NCBI GenBank assembly: GCA_032164245.1
Contig: JAVMKO010000005.1
Span: forward strand, 57,087,442-57,151,441
Direction: 5' to 3'
Length of the DNA: 64,000 nt
Source: Sternotherus odoratus
Lineage: Eukaryota; Chordata; Testudines; Kinosternidae
Shown piece by piece: positions 22,927 through 36,936 of this stretch (position 1 is the first letter of the stretch; each line of letters opens with the position of its first letter). The notes below the pieces were generated by a model. The model made no database searches, had not been told where the DNA came from, and saw only the letters and a list, made by a program, of their open reading frames with translations. Made by a program: the position numbers and the translations under genes.

Positions 22927-25900
22927 ACACAAACGTTTAGAACTTCGTTTCTAAAATTGAACCCAGGTCTGCTGAAATTCACAAGCTTGGCCTAAGGTTG
23001 TTAGCATAAGTGCAAAGCCCATTTCTTTTCTTCTGATAGATACATCACAGCTTCCAGGACCTTGGGGTCCAGGGGAAGGGGTGTGTGGGTTCCTCCAGTA
23101 CTTCCACAATATGACCTCCTGTTTCCAAAGAGGGTCTTCACCTAGGCAATATATATAGGCCACTGCATCCACAATTTTTAAAGGGCCTTTGGGTAGGGGT
23201 TGGATATGCCACCAATTGTGCAGAAGTAGCAGGCCTGACCTTTCCCACTGTTGCAAACCTCTCCGGAGCTTTCACTGAGACAAGGTCAGTATATTTTGGT
23301 ATGTGGGTGCAGCTAAGACATTTCTGGGCAGCAATTGCATTTTAGGGTTTATTGGCCTCTCTCCTGTTGGTTGTTAGTGAATATGAGACTTCTTTCAGCT
23401 TTGTTGCAGTAGAAATAGCTGGCAAAGGGAATGGTGGGATTTTCCAGCTCATGCCCTGCCAAAAGAAACAATGTAAGACTTGTGAAGGCAGAGGCCCCAT
23501 AAAGACCTTAGCGGATAGAGGTGCCGCCAAAGACATATTGAAAGCAGAGAAGGAAGCCACCTAGATCTCCCAATGAAGGAGCACAGTGGGGGCAAGAGGG
23601 TTTGTCACTGGTCGTATCCAAAGATATCTGAAGCATGAAGAGAAGAGATCCCAGGTTTGTACAGATGGAGCAGGTTAGGGAGACATGTGGGGTGAGGTTA
23701 GCAGCAGTGGGAGGAAGAGGGAGCCAGCTCTGAGGAGTTCTCCCTTCAGTGCATAAGTCTGTCAGTATTTGTCAAAAAGAAAATTTGCAATTGCCTGGTT
23801 AGGTTATATTACCCTACATAAAGGAATTATTTTACATCATAACTCACAACTGCATCGTAGCCAGATTTAAAACAGAAGTCTTAGTTTTGTTTATATAAAA
23901 TCATTTTTAAACAACAAATGTCATGTATCTGTCAAAGATTTCTTTATGTGAGATAAGCACTGAACATGAATTGCCAGTAGCTTCAGTCTTTTTTGGTTTT
24001 TTTATGTACAGCTGGTTGAATTATATTTTGTGACCATGATCTCTGATAAATTTAGACTCTTTCCGTTTGTGAATCCTTCACAAATCAAAACTGATGTCTG
24101 CATTTGGTATTTGCTGAGCAGTTTGAACACATTTCAGCCTGTTAGGTTGCACATGAACTATATACTTTGACTACTTGCTATTTATTATTGTTGACATGTG
24201 ATTGGTTACTTAAATTACATGGTAAATTTTCTGCTCCTTAATTGGATGACGAGAATGAGTAACAAACACTGAATAGAAAAGGACTAGAATTCTGAACAAC
24301 AAATACTCCCATTTGTGTGAAAATAATCTTAATGCTAATATGGCCTTTCCCCAAACATAAGTGAATGAAAACTAATTTATCCATAATAGATAATGTGGTC
24401 TACAAACAAAACAGCACTTTGGAATTCATCAGAATACTTTCAAACAGTATTTTTGCAGTATTTAGACAGCTGTAGCTTTTTTATATTTCTAAAACTATAT
24501 AGATAGATAGATAAAATATGCAGTTTTAGACGTACAGATAGGATTCAAAAGAAAAGGCTCTGAACTGAAAGTTCATAAGCCAAACTCAGCTCACAGTGAA
24601 TTCCTATCACCTAATTATAAAGACCTGAAAATATAGAATGGAAATATAAATCCCATCTAAATGTAATGGGAATGCTGGCAGATCTTTAACTTTAGTAGTG
24701 CAAATGGTGACACTATAACAAGCCATCGGTGTAGTGACTAGAATGTATAATTGGAGGTGTAGATTAACAAAAGACTGAACACTATCACATCACATATTTC
24801 TGAACATTGGAGGCCCAGGACTAGGTCTATACACGTGATGATTAGTACATCAGCTTCTATGAAGTTACACCAGAAATGAATTTGGCTTTAATGCATTTGC
24901 TAATGATTTTGAAGCAAATTTACAATGTTCACTTCATCCAAACTGTGTCACCATCTGAACCAGAATAGAATATACATTTGACTGCCACCCGGGATCCAAA
25001 CTGCTGTGCAGCACTCTTACGATATGCATATCAATGAACATGTACTGGCGCTTTGTGCAAAAAACCCATTCAGCCAATAACAGAAAATCATCCAATCTTA
25101 GGGCAAGTGTCAGCTGTCCCGTGAAAGAAAGAAAGAAAAAGGCAGGGGAATGTATACTGGCAAAATAAGTGCTCTTAAAACATCCAGGAAGAACAGATAA
25201 AGATAAAAGTGCAGGATCAAAAGTTTCAAAGGGCTGCTCGCAATTGAAATGTGAACATCAAACAATTTCAAACGCCCTTCGAATAGATTTCAGCACCAGA
25301 TCCTTGTGCTTATTGCCCTGTTCCTAAAGTTTTGTTTGAAGATAAACCTTTCAAGCTCAAATGGATACTCTATTCTACTGCATCAAGTAACTTCTAAACA
25401 GAGCCAGACATACAATCCTTGCCTCCTCCTTTATACACGTCAGGTCAGCGAACTCCTTTTTGTGTGTGGCTCCACCAGAAATGTGTTAGCCACCTACTTA
25501 TTTCATTGCCCTTTGGCGGCTCCTGCTTCAGTCACTTTTATACATCAGGAATACAATGCATTGTCTCCCACACCCAGCTGACATCTCCCAGAAAGTTGGT
25601 ATTCACTATATTGTTGAACTTCCCCTCCGAGTAAGGAGCAATACTTGTTTATGTATTCAAGGGCTCCATTGTAGTTTCTCAGAAAGAAAACATAATATGC
25701 TGTATTTGGGATATCTGTAATGGAAGGGTTTAAAGAAATCTGAAGTATATTTATAAAATATACTACTATTGGCTTGATTCTGTGGGTGAAATTCTGGCCC
25801 ACTGAAGTCAATGGGGCCCACATGCTTATGTTCCCATATAAAAACATACCACTGCCTGATGTACTCTCTAGAAAATGGAACTTTAAACTCTAACACGGCA

Positions 25901-28900
25901 TCTGGATTTAGTAATGCTCTGGTGGAAATGCTAGGAAATATTTGCTGGTTTCAGAAAAAAATTAAAACCTGAGGATTTAACTGAATTAAATATAAAAATG
26001 AATGGTAAAATCAGTCCAATATTTTATTTTGGGACTGTGGCTAAACTAATTAGCTGGGTGTTTCAGCAGTGAAATGACCAATGATACTGATAGTGAAATG
26101 ATCGTCTTTAGGTTTTATTGTTAACACTCCATTGCATTGATTGGGATAGTTCACCCCTGTGAGAGCTATTGCTTTAGGGTTTCCACAGACTTATAGTATG
26201 TTATGCTACAGTTACACTTCCTGATGGCTGAATCAAGCAACAAAAAGGTATGCTTTTAACACTGATGGACACATCTACCTTGGCATAGGTAGGCGAGGTC
26301 GGTCCTATACCTCCAAGCTAAGGTTTACCTGGACTAGCTACATCAAGGTAAAGACTACCAGTGCCTGGTCTCCTCTAGGATTTTATATCTCAATATAACC
26401 CCTACCCTTTTTTCCAGCAAAGACAAAGCTTCAAGGGGGTTGTCTCCAAAGTAATTGATTGCAATTTAGCTTCAGGTAAGTAATATTAGTAGAAGTTAAT
26501 GAGGAAACTCCTCATGTTTGTACTACCATTTGGTTATTCTGTACTGCAGCAACAGTCCAAAAGAATCCATCTCACTATAGCTATTGTGGTGGCTTGGATT
26601 ATCACTGTGGAATATTGCTGTACTGTGCATTGTTCCTACCTTATGATCTCCAAAAATAGAGTTTTCTATCAGCTGGGATTCTTCTTCTTCCTGCACAGCT
26701 GCTTAGGGAAAGAGAATGAGGCAGGATTGTGAACTGCAAAATAATCAGTCAGGCTGCCCAGCAGGAAGGTGGAGATACCGTCAGAGCAGAGAGAAGGTTG
26801 GGACAATGGAATGTGGAATGTGGTTTTAACACAGAGTACTCCAAGTCTGGTCACAACTTTCTTGTTTATTGATTTGTTTTGTTGTAAATATTGCCCTCTG
26901 AGTGTTCTGAGGAACAGGGAACCTCAAACAGAAACATGACTTGCCTTTGGTTTTCTCTTCTACTTGCTGATCACCATTCTCCCTGCTTTCTGCATTTGTT
27001 TAGACCATCTCAAAAGACCTCAACTCTATTCTGGACTTATTTTACCCATCACTGAAAGACAGTGACCTCTTAGGTGGAATGTGTCCTCTGTTTATCATCC
27101 TCACACAGCAACATTAGACATATTTAAGACAGGAAGCAAAGACGATGTCCTTTCACTTATTTTGGCATAAAACTAGTGTAACTCTTAAGTTCATCCTGAT
27201 CTGCAGCAGTGTGAAATTAGACCCTGGCCCAAATTGTCATGTGATAAGCAGAGCTGGAGGAAGACCAGGTTTTCTGAGCATCCAGAGCTTTAGGAATGCC
27301 AGCCTCAGGATGTACCATTGACTTCTCATCGTGTTTAATAAAGCACTCTTTCTTGCTACTCTGCCTGCATCACTTACTACTCATTAAACCAATATCTTTT
27401 CCAAGTGAAACTGTAGTGGGCATTTAGATAGACAGAATGAAGCTGCCCAGACTGGAATTTGGTTAGGACACCTCTACTAAAAAATGGACTATTGTGAATA
27501 GATCATTTTAGGGGTGGAAAAAATTCTTCTCCTCCCCCCTCCCCTCTCCCTCTGTGTGTGTGATAGGAGTGGGAGTGAGGGGAAATACCGAGACTTGTTG
27601 GAAGGGAGAACTGTTGGCTCCAGGCTCAGAAGGAGGACCCTGGGGGTTCCTGACTACTCCAGCGCCCCCCCCCCCAATCCCTCTCCCTGGTCCTGTCCTT
27701 GGTGATGCCAAGGCTGACCCAGTTCCTCTGGTTCCCACTTTCATCTCCACACTAGCCCCCTCCTCTGGCATGTGCATTGTACATGAGGGTGGAGCCCTCA
27801 AAAATATTTTCCATCAGCAATGGTTCCTGTATTGACCTCCCACCTTAGTACCTTTGTTTCAGTCATTTGAAAGACAGCATATCCAGCTGATAGTGCTTCC
27901 TCATATCATGTTGGGGCATTGGATGGCAACTACCTATGGAATAATCAAATAATACTGAAGTCTGGCTCTCCTTATTGCTTGAGATCACAGCCTGAGGTGG
28001 AATAATGCCTGCAGACACTCATTGAAGAGCATGTCTCCTTTTTATGGCAAATTATTAGATTTACCATCTCCTCCTAGTCCACTGGACAGATTAAAGATCT
28101 CACTCTGCTGCACTCTAGGGCTAAATGAACATTACCAACGAGTCCTTTTTGTTTTATCTCTCAGACCAAGTGACTACAGCTTTGTGGATGTGCTTGTTCT
28201 GTTTGGAAGTCTCATGCTGGGAGAAAAATCTCTTAGCTAATACTATAGTTATCACTGAGAAAATGCGAAAATATATATCCAGGAGACTGTTCTGTTCAGT
28301 TGTACTTTTTCTAGAAAGTCGTGTGTGTGCATAGCACTACAGAACAAGGCAGGAGTCATTGCTGACACATTGCTGGAAATAGAGTTGATTGAATGTGACT
28401 CGGTCCCTCAGTCTCATTGTCCAATTCATCAGTGTATGCACGGCAGACTCATTGATTATATGTAAGACTAGCAAGAATGTTAGGCTTGCTTCACAGAGCT
28501 GCCCAAGTTCAGCTATTATAAACTCCCTCGTCTGTGAAGTATATGTAAATAAGTGTATGTAAATAAATTTGGGCATCACGGATTTGACAGCACAGCCAAG
28601 TTTGTGGGGTTTTTGTTTTATTTTTACATATATAAAAAGAATAAATGCAGACACAGTTCTTTTCCTGAGAAAGCTTGATGCATCCAGAACTTAGATGATT
28701 AAACTCTTTAAATCACCAACCAATATACCCTACTAAATTCCTAATCAGACGACTCTGCGTACTGACCAGCCAAGTTACCAGGAGAGAGAGAGAGAAGTAA
28801 AAATATATCCATGAAAATAATCTTCCCCTTATTAAACGTATTTATATTCCACATAGAGTCAGAATGAAAGGCTGCTTCAAGAGACTGTCCACATGGATTC

Positions 28901-30154
28901 CATTTTTGGTGTGCCTGGCCCCATGTATGTGAGATCGGATTCTTTTGGCCTACAGCATCTGTTGGGGTTGCACCTGCATACTAGAAGTCTTTATTCTCCG
29001 CTCCCCCAAGCCAAGGGCAGAGTGGGCCTAGCTATCCCTCTGTTCCCTCTGACTACATGTGACCCAGTGTCTAGAGCTTGTCGGAACATGCCAAGGATCT
29101 CCTCACTTCTGCCCCTCTCCTTTTTGGAAATGCCCTCTGCCTCTCTGGCATTGCCATGATAGGCTAGATGCAATCTGGTCCTGCACATACTGCAGTGTGT
29201 CAATTCTGGTTGCTACATACTGAATATTAGACATTTTGCAGAGTACAGTACTTTTATGATTTTTCAGTGGCAAACTTTTTCTCATTTCCCTTTATAGGAG
29301 AGGTTTCTTTATCCATATTGGTTCACATGTGATAAGGAACCAGGAATCTCTGGAAGGAGAAAGGGGCTGATGATTTGAGGATAAAACAGCTGAATGTACA
29401 AAATGACTTACATGTTCCACATAAAAGTGTGTGCTATTGGTATTTACACTGGTCATTGGTTTGTTTACATATCATGATTTTGCGCTCCCCGATCAACTCC
29501 TTATTCATTGTTTCCTGGGTACTAGTTTCAGTGGTGCTCACCAGAATAAGCAATTCAATCAGCAGGTAGAGTTTGCAGAACAGACTGTACACACTTATTT
29601 TCTATGCTGCCAAGAGGCAGTCTGTGACCAAGGGAACTGCCCTTCCACTTTTCATTTTAAACACCGCATTATCAGCTCTTGGAAACCAAGAAATTCCCAG
29701 ACCCCATGTAGCTGAGGGAATGTTTGTTTTTTCATGGATGTTGAAAGGTGTGTTCTGGTTAACTAATTGGGGTCTCTCTATATTGTCTTGTTCGCTGTGC
29801 AATCCTGACACAATAAATACATGCAGGAACTTCCAGTTGTTTCCCAGAGGGGTTCTACCAGCAGTCGTGCTGTCAAGACAGCAAAACTGTTCTTTTGTGC
29901 CCTCTGCTCACTGTCCCGTGACTAGAGACAGTGTGCTAAAGATGTACTATTTGAGCTAATATGAAAATTATTTCTGTCAAGCTAAACTGGAATGTCCAGC
30001 ATATATGCTGTGAACTGGTGCAACTAAGCAATCTTCCTCCATCATGAGAGGCCAATCTTCAGCTAGTGTACGTCAGTGTAGTTCCATTGTCTTTAGATGA
30101 GGATCTGGCATTTGCAATTTAAGCTCAATACTCTGTCACTCTGCAGACTTCTAT
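22927..30154. other. Long stretch of unassigned non-coding sequence
   Basis: I see no convincing exon. Minor items: (GAAA)n at about 25125-25140, (ATAG)n at 24499-24513, a C-run at 27665-27675, and short palindrome cores such as 'ctgaagtcaatggggcc' at 25803. Frames of 88-101 codons (for example 22951-23256 minus, 28337-28654 minus, 29573-29959 plus) have no recognisable domain and no sign of an exon. Confidence 0.5.
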
Positions 30155-30515
30155 TGTTTTAAGAACATAAAAACTTCACTTCTGAAACAGTCTTTAGTCC
30201 ACTTAGCCCAGTATTCTGGGCAGTGGTAGAGGAAAAAGTCATAATATGCAATGCTGTACTTTGAACTGAAAGGTGACCTTTCTTAAAAAAAAAAAAAAGC
30301 AAAAAAAAAAAATCCAAACCAAAAAACTCCTAGTTCGTGATGCACTTATGCCTAGAAGCATAAAAATTGATCACTCATATAAATTTTTTCCCATCTGGTT
30401 TAACTGTAGGTGTACTCCTATGACTTAATGATACCATGCAGCAGTAAATTCCACAGGTTGTTTATACATTCCATCTAAAATAGTTTTTGTATCCATTTTA
30501 AATATGCAGCATTTA
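30155..30515 (-). repeat. LINE-like interspersed repeat fragment
   Basis: 'taagaacataaaaacttc ... ccacttagcccagtattctgggcagtgg', then 'ttatgcctagaagcataaaaattgatcactc', 'ccatctggtttaactgtaggtg' and 'cagtaaattccacaggtt' follow the order of a common turtle repeat ('taagaacataagaatggcc ... tagcccagtatcctg ... gttccacagtttaac'). It is interrupted by a poly-A-rich insert at 30283-30312. Strand is a guess based on the usual listing of the family as LINE 3' regions in antisense. Confidence 0.5.
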
Positions 30516-30582
30516 ATGTAATTAAGACTCAAGTTGATTTAAGGGTATAAGACTCTGATCACTACATTATTTATAGTTGGGT

Positions 30583-30990
30583 CTAGCTTGTCTACACTAC
30601 AGATTGTCAGTATAACTGATGTCGCTCAGGAGTATGAATAGCCACCTTCCTGAGTGATGTGAGTTACCACCCACCTAAGCGATGGTATGGACAACACTAT
30701 GTTAGTGAGAGAGCTTCTTCTGATGACATAGAATCATAGAATATCAGGGTTGGAAGGGACCTCAGGAGGTCATCTAGTCTAACCCCCTGCTCAAAGCAGG
30801 ACCAATCCCCAACTAAGTCATCCCAGTCAGGGCTTTGTCAAGCCTGACCTTAAAAACCTCTAAGGAGATTCCACTTTTCCTTTATCTTTTCGGGCACATA
30901 GCTGCTGCCTCTCAGGGAGATGGTTTTATTATGCCAACTGAAGAGCATGTTAGCAGAGAGCTTCTTCATTAGACACGCCACAGCAGCAGC
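30583..30990. repeat. Harbinger-like MITE split by a CR1 insertion
   Basis: The left part (30583-30730) runs 'gcttgtctacactacagattgtcagtataactgatgtcgctcaggag ... cctaagcgatggtatggacaacactatg ... gatgacata'. The right part (from 30896) continues 'acatagctgctgcctctcaggga ... ttattatgccaactgaagagc ... acacgccacagcagcagc'. The parts are collinear with a common turtle MITE. The duplicated ACATA (30726-30730 and 30896-30900) flanks the intruding CR1. Confidence 0.65.
30731..30895 (-). repeat. 5'-truncated CR1 with filler DNA, in a MITE
   Basis: 30731-30873 is the reverse complement of the CR1 3' end ('gaatcatagaatatcagggttggaagggacctcaggaggtcatctag', 'ccccctgctcaaagcagga'). It is flanked by a 5-bp duplication ACATA. 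The last ~22 bp before the right duplicate (30874-30895) do not continue the CR1 and match a site at 31628-31645 over 18 bp, so this looks like filler added at the 5' junction. Confidence 0.75.
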
Positions 30991-33900
30991 CTTGAGTCAC
31001 TCAAGCTACTGTGTAAGGAATAGAATCTCTGGACTGAGGAGTTCACAAACAATTGGTGATATCTTGGCTCCACTGAAGCCATTGGGAGTCTTGCTATTGA
31101 CTTCAATGGAGCCAGAATTTCACCTTAAAAGTATAAGAAGAAGAATACAATGCAAACACTTTTAACTCTGGAGGCCAATGCTGAGTGGTGCACAATTGCT
31201 GAAGCTGGAAAGTTTGGCAGAATAGAAGGATTTTCTTAAGTTTCTTGAGGAATAAGTTTTATCAATATTAATATTCTTGCTGTTGATTAATTTTATTTTT
31301 TCTTCCATGGGTTTTATGGGAAACAGTTTTATATGTCTATAAAGTACTTTGTAGGCTTGAGTATCTTGGATTGAATTTACTCTTTGCCCACTGAAAACTT
31401 TGACCTTAGGAGCTGGGGTGTGTGAGGCATACAGGGAATGGGCTCTTAATATTTCTTCTTTTGAAGACGGAACTTTAGTCCTTAGTGAAGACTTAATTAG
31501 TTACCATTATTTGGTGCATTAAAAAGAAATAATGTTTATAAAATGAGACTGTACTAAATCAAAATAGCACAGAAATCTGAATACATCAAACTGCTATATA
31601 TAGATTTCTGAAATCAATGGATACTTCCCTTTATCTTTTCGGGCAAAAAGAGGTGAAAGGACAAGGGGGGTGGATATGTGTCTGAATCTAAATATAAAGT
31701 GGTTTAACCATCCTTAATCACACGTACAGATGGGTGCTTTTAAATAAGCATCCTAATTCCACTAATAATTTTTATCCATTCTCAAAACCAAATGCAACTT
31801 TTGAGGTTCTGAAACATTTCAATGACTTTTTTCTGTTATTCCCACACCATCTTATTTCTGGATTCTAGGTAGGGATGGTAGTAGAACACTCCAAATGCCT
31901 TTTAGATGTGCTGTTTCACTGTATTTCCATCAGGAATTGGAAATGCTAGATTTTTCCTGCTCACATGGAAATTCAAATTTTGCAGAAACAAAGGTAAGGT
32001 TCAAAGAATACTCTGAACTTCTGGGTGGTTTAGCATCAAACCACTTGGAGGTTCCCTCCTTAACCAGATCCCCAAAGTGTTGCTACCTTTCTCGTCCATA
32101 AAGAAAAGGCCTGAAATTAAAAAAAATTAAGCAGTGCCCAGTAGAAATGAGCAGTTGAGTTACTGAACACATACCATGGTTCGACCTGGTGTGCGGGGTG
32201 CTTTGAGAATGACTTAGGTCACAATCTTCAGGAAGCAATTTGTCATGGCTTCAGATTCCTCTCTAGTGTTCACTTCATACTGGCAGGAGGATTAAGAGTT
32301 TATAGCAAGGAATATATCCAGGGATATGGTGGTGAAGAGGGTTTGAGAACAATTTATTTTGGCCGTTTTCCAGTAGAGGTTATGCATAATAGTAAAATAT
32401 ATAATAATGGAGAACGCAGAGGAATTCTTTAGATGCCTAAAATACATCCGTTTGCTAAAAAACAGCTAGGGGTAGGGTTACATATTTAAAGCTCAGTTTT
32501 CAGGAAAGCAGATAAGTGACAATATTAATTGTTTGAATGATCACTGAATATGGTGGCAATATATCTGCCAGAAATCGATAAAATAAACTTAGCTCATGCT
32601 TTTCACTAGACTGTCGTGGATTATTGCAATGAAAATGTGGCACAGTTAAAGTGCTGACATTAAACAAAGCCAGATGTACCTAAGTAGCAAAATATCCAGA
32701 AGAAGCAATGATTTAGCATATAAAGTATGTGTGGATTACAACCCCCCCCCCCAACCTATCAACCCTTGGAATCTGGGCCTCATAGCCCAGCCTATCACTA
32801 CAAACCAACTTGTAAATGGTTTTGGTAGGAATGATCCCAAATCTATACCCCTCAGATTGTCTTCCTGCCATAGACATAAGCTAGCTTGTATCCACAGGTA
32901 AAAAGTTTTCCTATTAGGATCTGAATGTAATGTTTTCTTCCTCTTCCTGGAGTAAGGAGGTACAGTCATCATTTCACTACTGCTTTTGCCACTTTGTCGA
33001 ATGTACAGTAGAGAAGAAAAAGTACTTTAAGAGTAGTGGAGTGTTTATAGTGAGGTTTATGAAATAATCTTTTCTTAACCTCATGTCACATGAATTTAAC
33101 TTGGAAACAGTTTGTCCCTTTTCCATGTGCTCAAAAAGAGTATATTACGTATCTCAGATCACATCTTATTAGGCTTCGGAATCTATCTTTTTAAAAAAAT
33201 CATGTTTTGTAAGGTAAGCTGTCCTTAAGGTTTTGGAGTGGATAGTGGTGTAGGCTCAGAGAGAAGGGAAGCCCACCACATTGCCTTTCTGTGATTTCAG
33301 CCACAGGGAGGGTAAAGAAATGGTCGAAATTAGAAGCCATATTTGGAGAAATATTTATAAATGTGTATGTCCCATTTCTAGTTGTATGGACCTGCTCAAA
33401 TGAGATTTGTGCCGTGGTCAGTGTGACCTCTTCTTGTAATTCATTAAGCCTGCAAAGAACTTCTCTGTACATTTTAATATCCGGAACTTTTCATGATGAG
33501 TCCCAGATGTTCAAAAGCGAACACCGCTTAGACAGTGTTGGATTAAAAGATTACAAGGGGAGACAAAAACGTGTCGTGTTTTTTTTTGTTTTTTAAGAGT
33601 GAAGGAATCCAATTTATTTGGGCTACTTGAGTTAGATGTCAGGAAAGATACTTGTCTGCTAAATATGTAGAAGGACCAGTAGCCTCCAAAACAGATGATG
33701 TATTGTTCTTTAAAGGAGTTCCAGGTTATATGCCCAACTTTGTCTTCTTGGTTTAATGTAATTGGCCACACTTTCTGCTGCCACCAGAATGAAATGTTTC
33801 TTTAATACATATCCCTGTAACCTTTGTAAGATTTATTTTAATCCTACATTGCCTCTCCTTAGTTTAATCAAACAAAACTACCTCTGCTAATTGTGTTCTA

Positions 33901-35548
33901 ATTCTTCGGGTGGGTTGTAGCTTGCCTTTCCACCAGGGTCTACTATTTGCTTTCAGCCTCTGTGTACTGATTTCATACTCATTAATGCTCCTACTTCTGG
34001 AAGAGGAGGCTGATGATACATCTCCATTAATGGACTGAAGGTGGCCTTGTCATTATGGAATATTAACTCATAGGTCATGTCTTATTAAATTGATTACAGG
34101 AGGAGCCAGCTGTGTGCAAAGTCAGAAGTGGAGGGAAATGCTGTAATGCTGCAGCACAGGATTGAACTGAGAGGTCTATGGTAAAACAAGCATGAGCACT
34201 GCAGAATAGTTCCAGTTGTGCAGTCTGGCTAACTTGCTTTCTTTCTCTCTCTCTCTCTCTCTCTTTCTTTCATCCCACTCAGGTGAAGGGGATGAGCAAG
34301 AGTGACTTCTCCTTCATCAAGGTGACTGCTGGTACTAGGCTTCTGCTAGCAAAATAAATAACCAGGTGTGGGCTCCGCTCTTGCGCTCTCCTGATTACTT
34401 TGAGCTCTCTGGTGCCAGTAAGTGGTATATTGGATCCCAGTGTAATTCTCCTGTACAAATGCATTTAAACAACTAATTAAGAGGAGAAAATTATGATACA
34501 AATTTATGTACAGGAGCGAGAAAGAGGGAGGGAGGCTGGCTGCAAATATTAGAGCACATCATTTAAAAGGAATAACTAGGAAAGAACTAGTGATTGATTT
34601 GAAATGTTGTGATCCCTGCTGTGTCTCATTTCCTAAAACCAGGATATGCTGTCTGGTGTAACATCTGTTTTTTCTATTTCTCTGCACTATACAAAGATCC
34701 TATAGCTGGTTTTGATATATTTTTTTTGGACTTAGTTTAAATTTACACTTTAGTTATTGTTTAGGCTCAGTGATGTCATGCTTTGGTGTCCACTGGAATC
34801 AGACACCCAAACTTCTGATTTTTATAGCATTTCGCTGGCATTTGAACTTAAAAACCTAAATGTGTGAGAGTTAAACTTCAAAGGGTTTCTTGACTGTATT
34901 TCTGTCCAGTGCAGCTTCAGAAGTAAAATGGTAAAGGTGGCCACAAGCTGCATGTAGGGAGCTTTTCCTTTTGCTCTTTAGCAAAATGAAAGAGGCTGAA
35001 AACACATGGACTTCTCCTACAGAGGATTTCTGTAATGCACTACTTTTAGTTTAAAATGTGGCAGCCAATGATTAGCTAGAAGGGCACAAACAATAAAGAA
35101 AAACTATTTTTTCTCTGAAGTCTCTTCACCTACTGCAACGTAAGAGCTTTAGGCGGCACGTGAATTGGAAAAATAAACAACCCCAAAAGTTTTCTTGAAC
35201 AGCTACAGTTTTTGGCAGGAGAGAGTGCTTCCATATTTATTCAGGGCCTGATTCGGTCAGCCCCAACATATATAAGGTAGCTCCTTCTTCTGTTAGTTGC
35301 CACATTGGTTGTTGGCAGGATGTGGTCCAAAGCATAGCATTTCATTCATCTTCATTTCAGAGTAAAGTAGGTTAAAAAAAATAAAAAAAATTGTCAGGAC
35401 AAACTTAATCCAAGAAGCAGATGGCATCTCCAAGGATGAAGTGGCCATCTTGTTATGATTGTATTAGATGTCCCCACCCCTTGCTTTTCAGGGTGTTTAA
35501 TTACTATTGAAGAAAATAAAGGGTATTCTCAGTCCCTGGAGATTTTGA
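30991..35548. other. Unassigned non-coding sequence with (TC)n
   Basis: A (TC)n microsatellite lies at 34237-34270 and a C-run at 32742-32752. 'attgacttcaatggagcc' at 31096 is a palindromic-relic core. No exon was recognised. Confidence 0.5.
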
Positions 35549-35706
35549 GCCTGATTTTCCATTGCCCTTCACCTTCAATAGTCATTTATGCCTGTGCAAA
35601 GTAGGTGCAAAACCACAACCATTCTGACTGGGTAATGCTTAAACTCACTGTGTACTCTATTAAGTAACTGCACGAGGTGAAGACCAATACAGTATCTGAC
35701 TTAGGT
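35549..35706. repeat. Palindromic MITE-like relic
   Basis: The left 'tgattttccattgcccttcacctt' and the right 'gaggtgaagaccaatacagtatctga' form imperfect inverted arms, and 'gcctgtgcaaagtaggtgcaaaac' lies between them. It looks like an old non-autonomous DNA transposon. Confidence 0.45.
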
Positions 35707-36564
35707 TCCTGATCTAGTTTATTTTATTTCTTATCATTTCTATACTAAAGCACTTAAACTTGTATTCAAAACCTCTCAGATAATCATGTGTACAGCTAAT
35801 AGGCTAGGTCCACAGCTCGTGTAAAGTGGCATAGCTAGCTCCACTGAAGTCTAAACACAGGAGTAACAAATAGAATAATGATGTCAATTATTAAAACATA
35901 ATTGCTTTTTAGTAATACTCAAGGTTCCATGTCAAATATTCTCTGCCGAAACATATATTCACAGCCCTTCTATCCCTCAATTTCTATTCTAAAACAATCC
36001 AGAGTTAACAGAAATTCTTATTTCCCTATTTTTTCTTGTAGTCTTGCAACAGATTATATTTGTTTCTATTTGTTATGCTAATGTTTATTAAACATAATAT
36101 CACAAAACAAAATTGCTTCAATGTCACGATCAGCCTTGAGGTATGACAATTAGTCTGTTTTAGCTCTACACTCTGCCCTCAGCTACCTTGTTTACTTCCG
36201 TGCATGTAAACTGAGAGCAGAATTTGATCCTGGGTTACTGACAGTTCAATCTGCATGAAAAGTGCCATCAATATTCATGCCATAACATGACCTGACATTG
36301 GTTTCAAGAATCACAGAGCACAAAGAAAAATCTTTTTTTTAAAAAGGGGGGGGGGAGTGTGTATATATTAACACTGACAGTGATTAAAAATTTGCTGTTA
36401 AGTTGCCGCACAGTAAGCAAATGTCTTTTAATGAACATTTGTATGCATGTTTGGTAAGTCACTGTAAGACAAATGAAAGCTTTCCATTAACAGCCAAGCT
36501 AAGCTTATGTGTATATATAAGGCCATTTATAATGAAAGTGAAAGCAGAGAAATAAGACTTCAAG
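35707..36564. other. Unassigned AT-rich sequence
   Basis: Nothing was recognised apart from an A-run followed by a G-run at 36332-36355. Confidence 0.5.
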
Positions 36565-36680
36565 GGGCCCAATCCACAAACATTTCAGCACATGATTGAC
36601 TTAACTCAAACCATGGTAAAATGGGACTACTTGCAGGAGTAAAGTTACTCACATGTTGAAATATTTGCAGGTCTGGGTCC
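36565..36680. repeat. Palindromic MITE-like relic
   Basis: 'gggcccaatccacaaacatttcagcacatg' and 'cacatgttgaaatatttgcaggtctgggtcc' are inverted arms, and the centre includes 'gggactacttgcaggag'. It is of the same type as the other dispersed palindromes. Confidence 0.5.
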
Positions 36681-36856
36681 TAGCACTTTAATGCCACATG
36701 TATGTCTTGTTTCTTTGATTAAATCTAAAATATTGGCATGCTAGTTTTACTTTTTGTTATTTGGGACAGAACAATGAAGGAACAGCCCACAGGAGCAAGA
36801 AGAATTGTATTTCTTCTCCACACTGGCTGTAGGAGTATGCAGGGTCACTAGTCAAG

Positions 36857-36877
36857 GACAGACAGACAGACAGACAG
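36857..36877. repeat. (GACA)n microsatellite
   Basis: About five tandem GACA units. Confidence 0.9.
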
Positions 36878-36936
36878 GAAAAAGACAGTCTATGTTCCCT
36901 AGAGCTCACAGTTCAGGCTCAGGTGAAGAGACTAAG

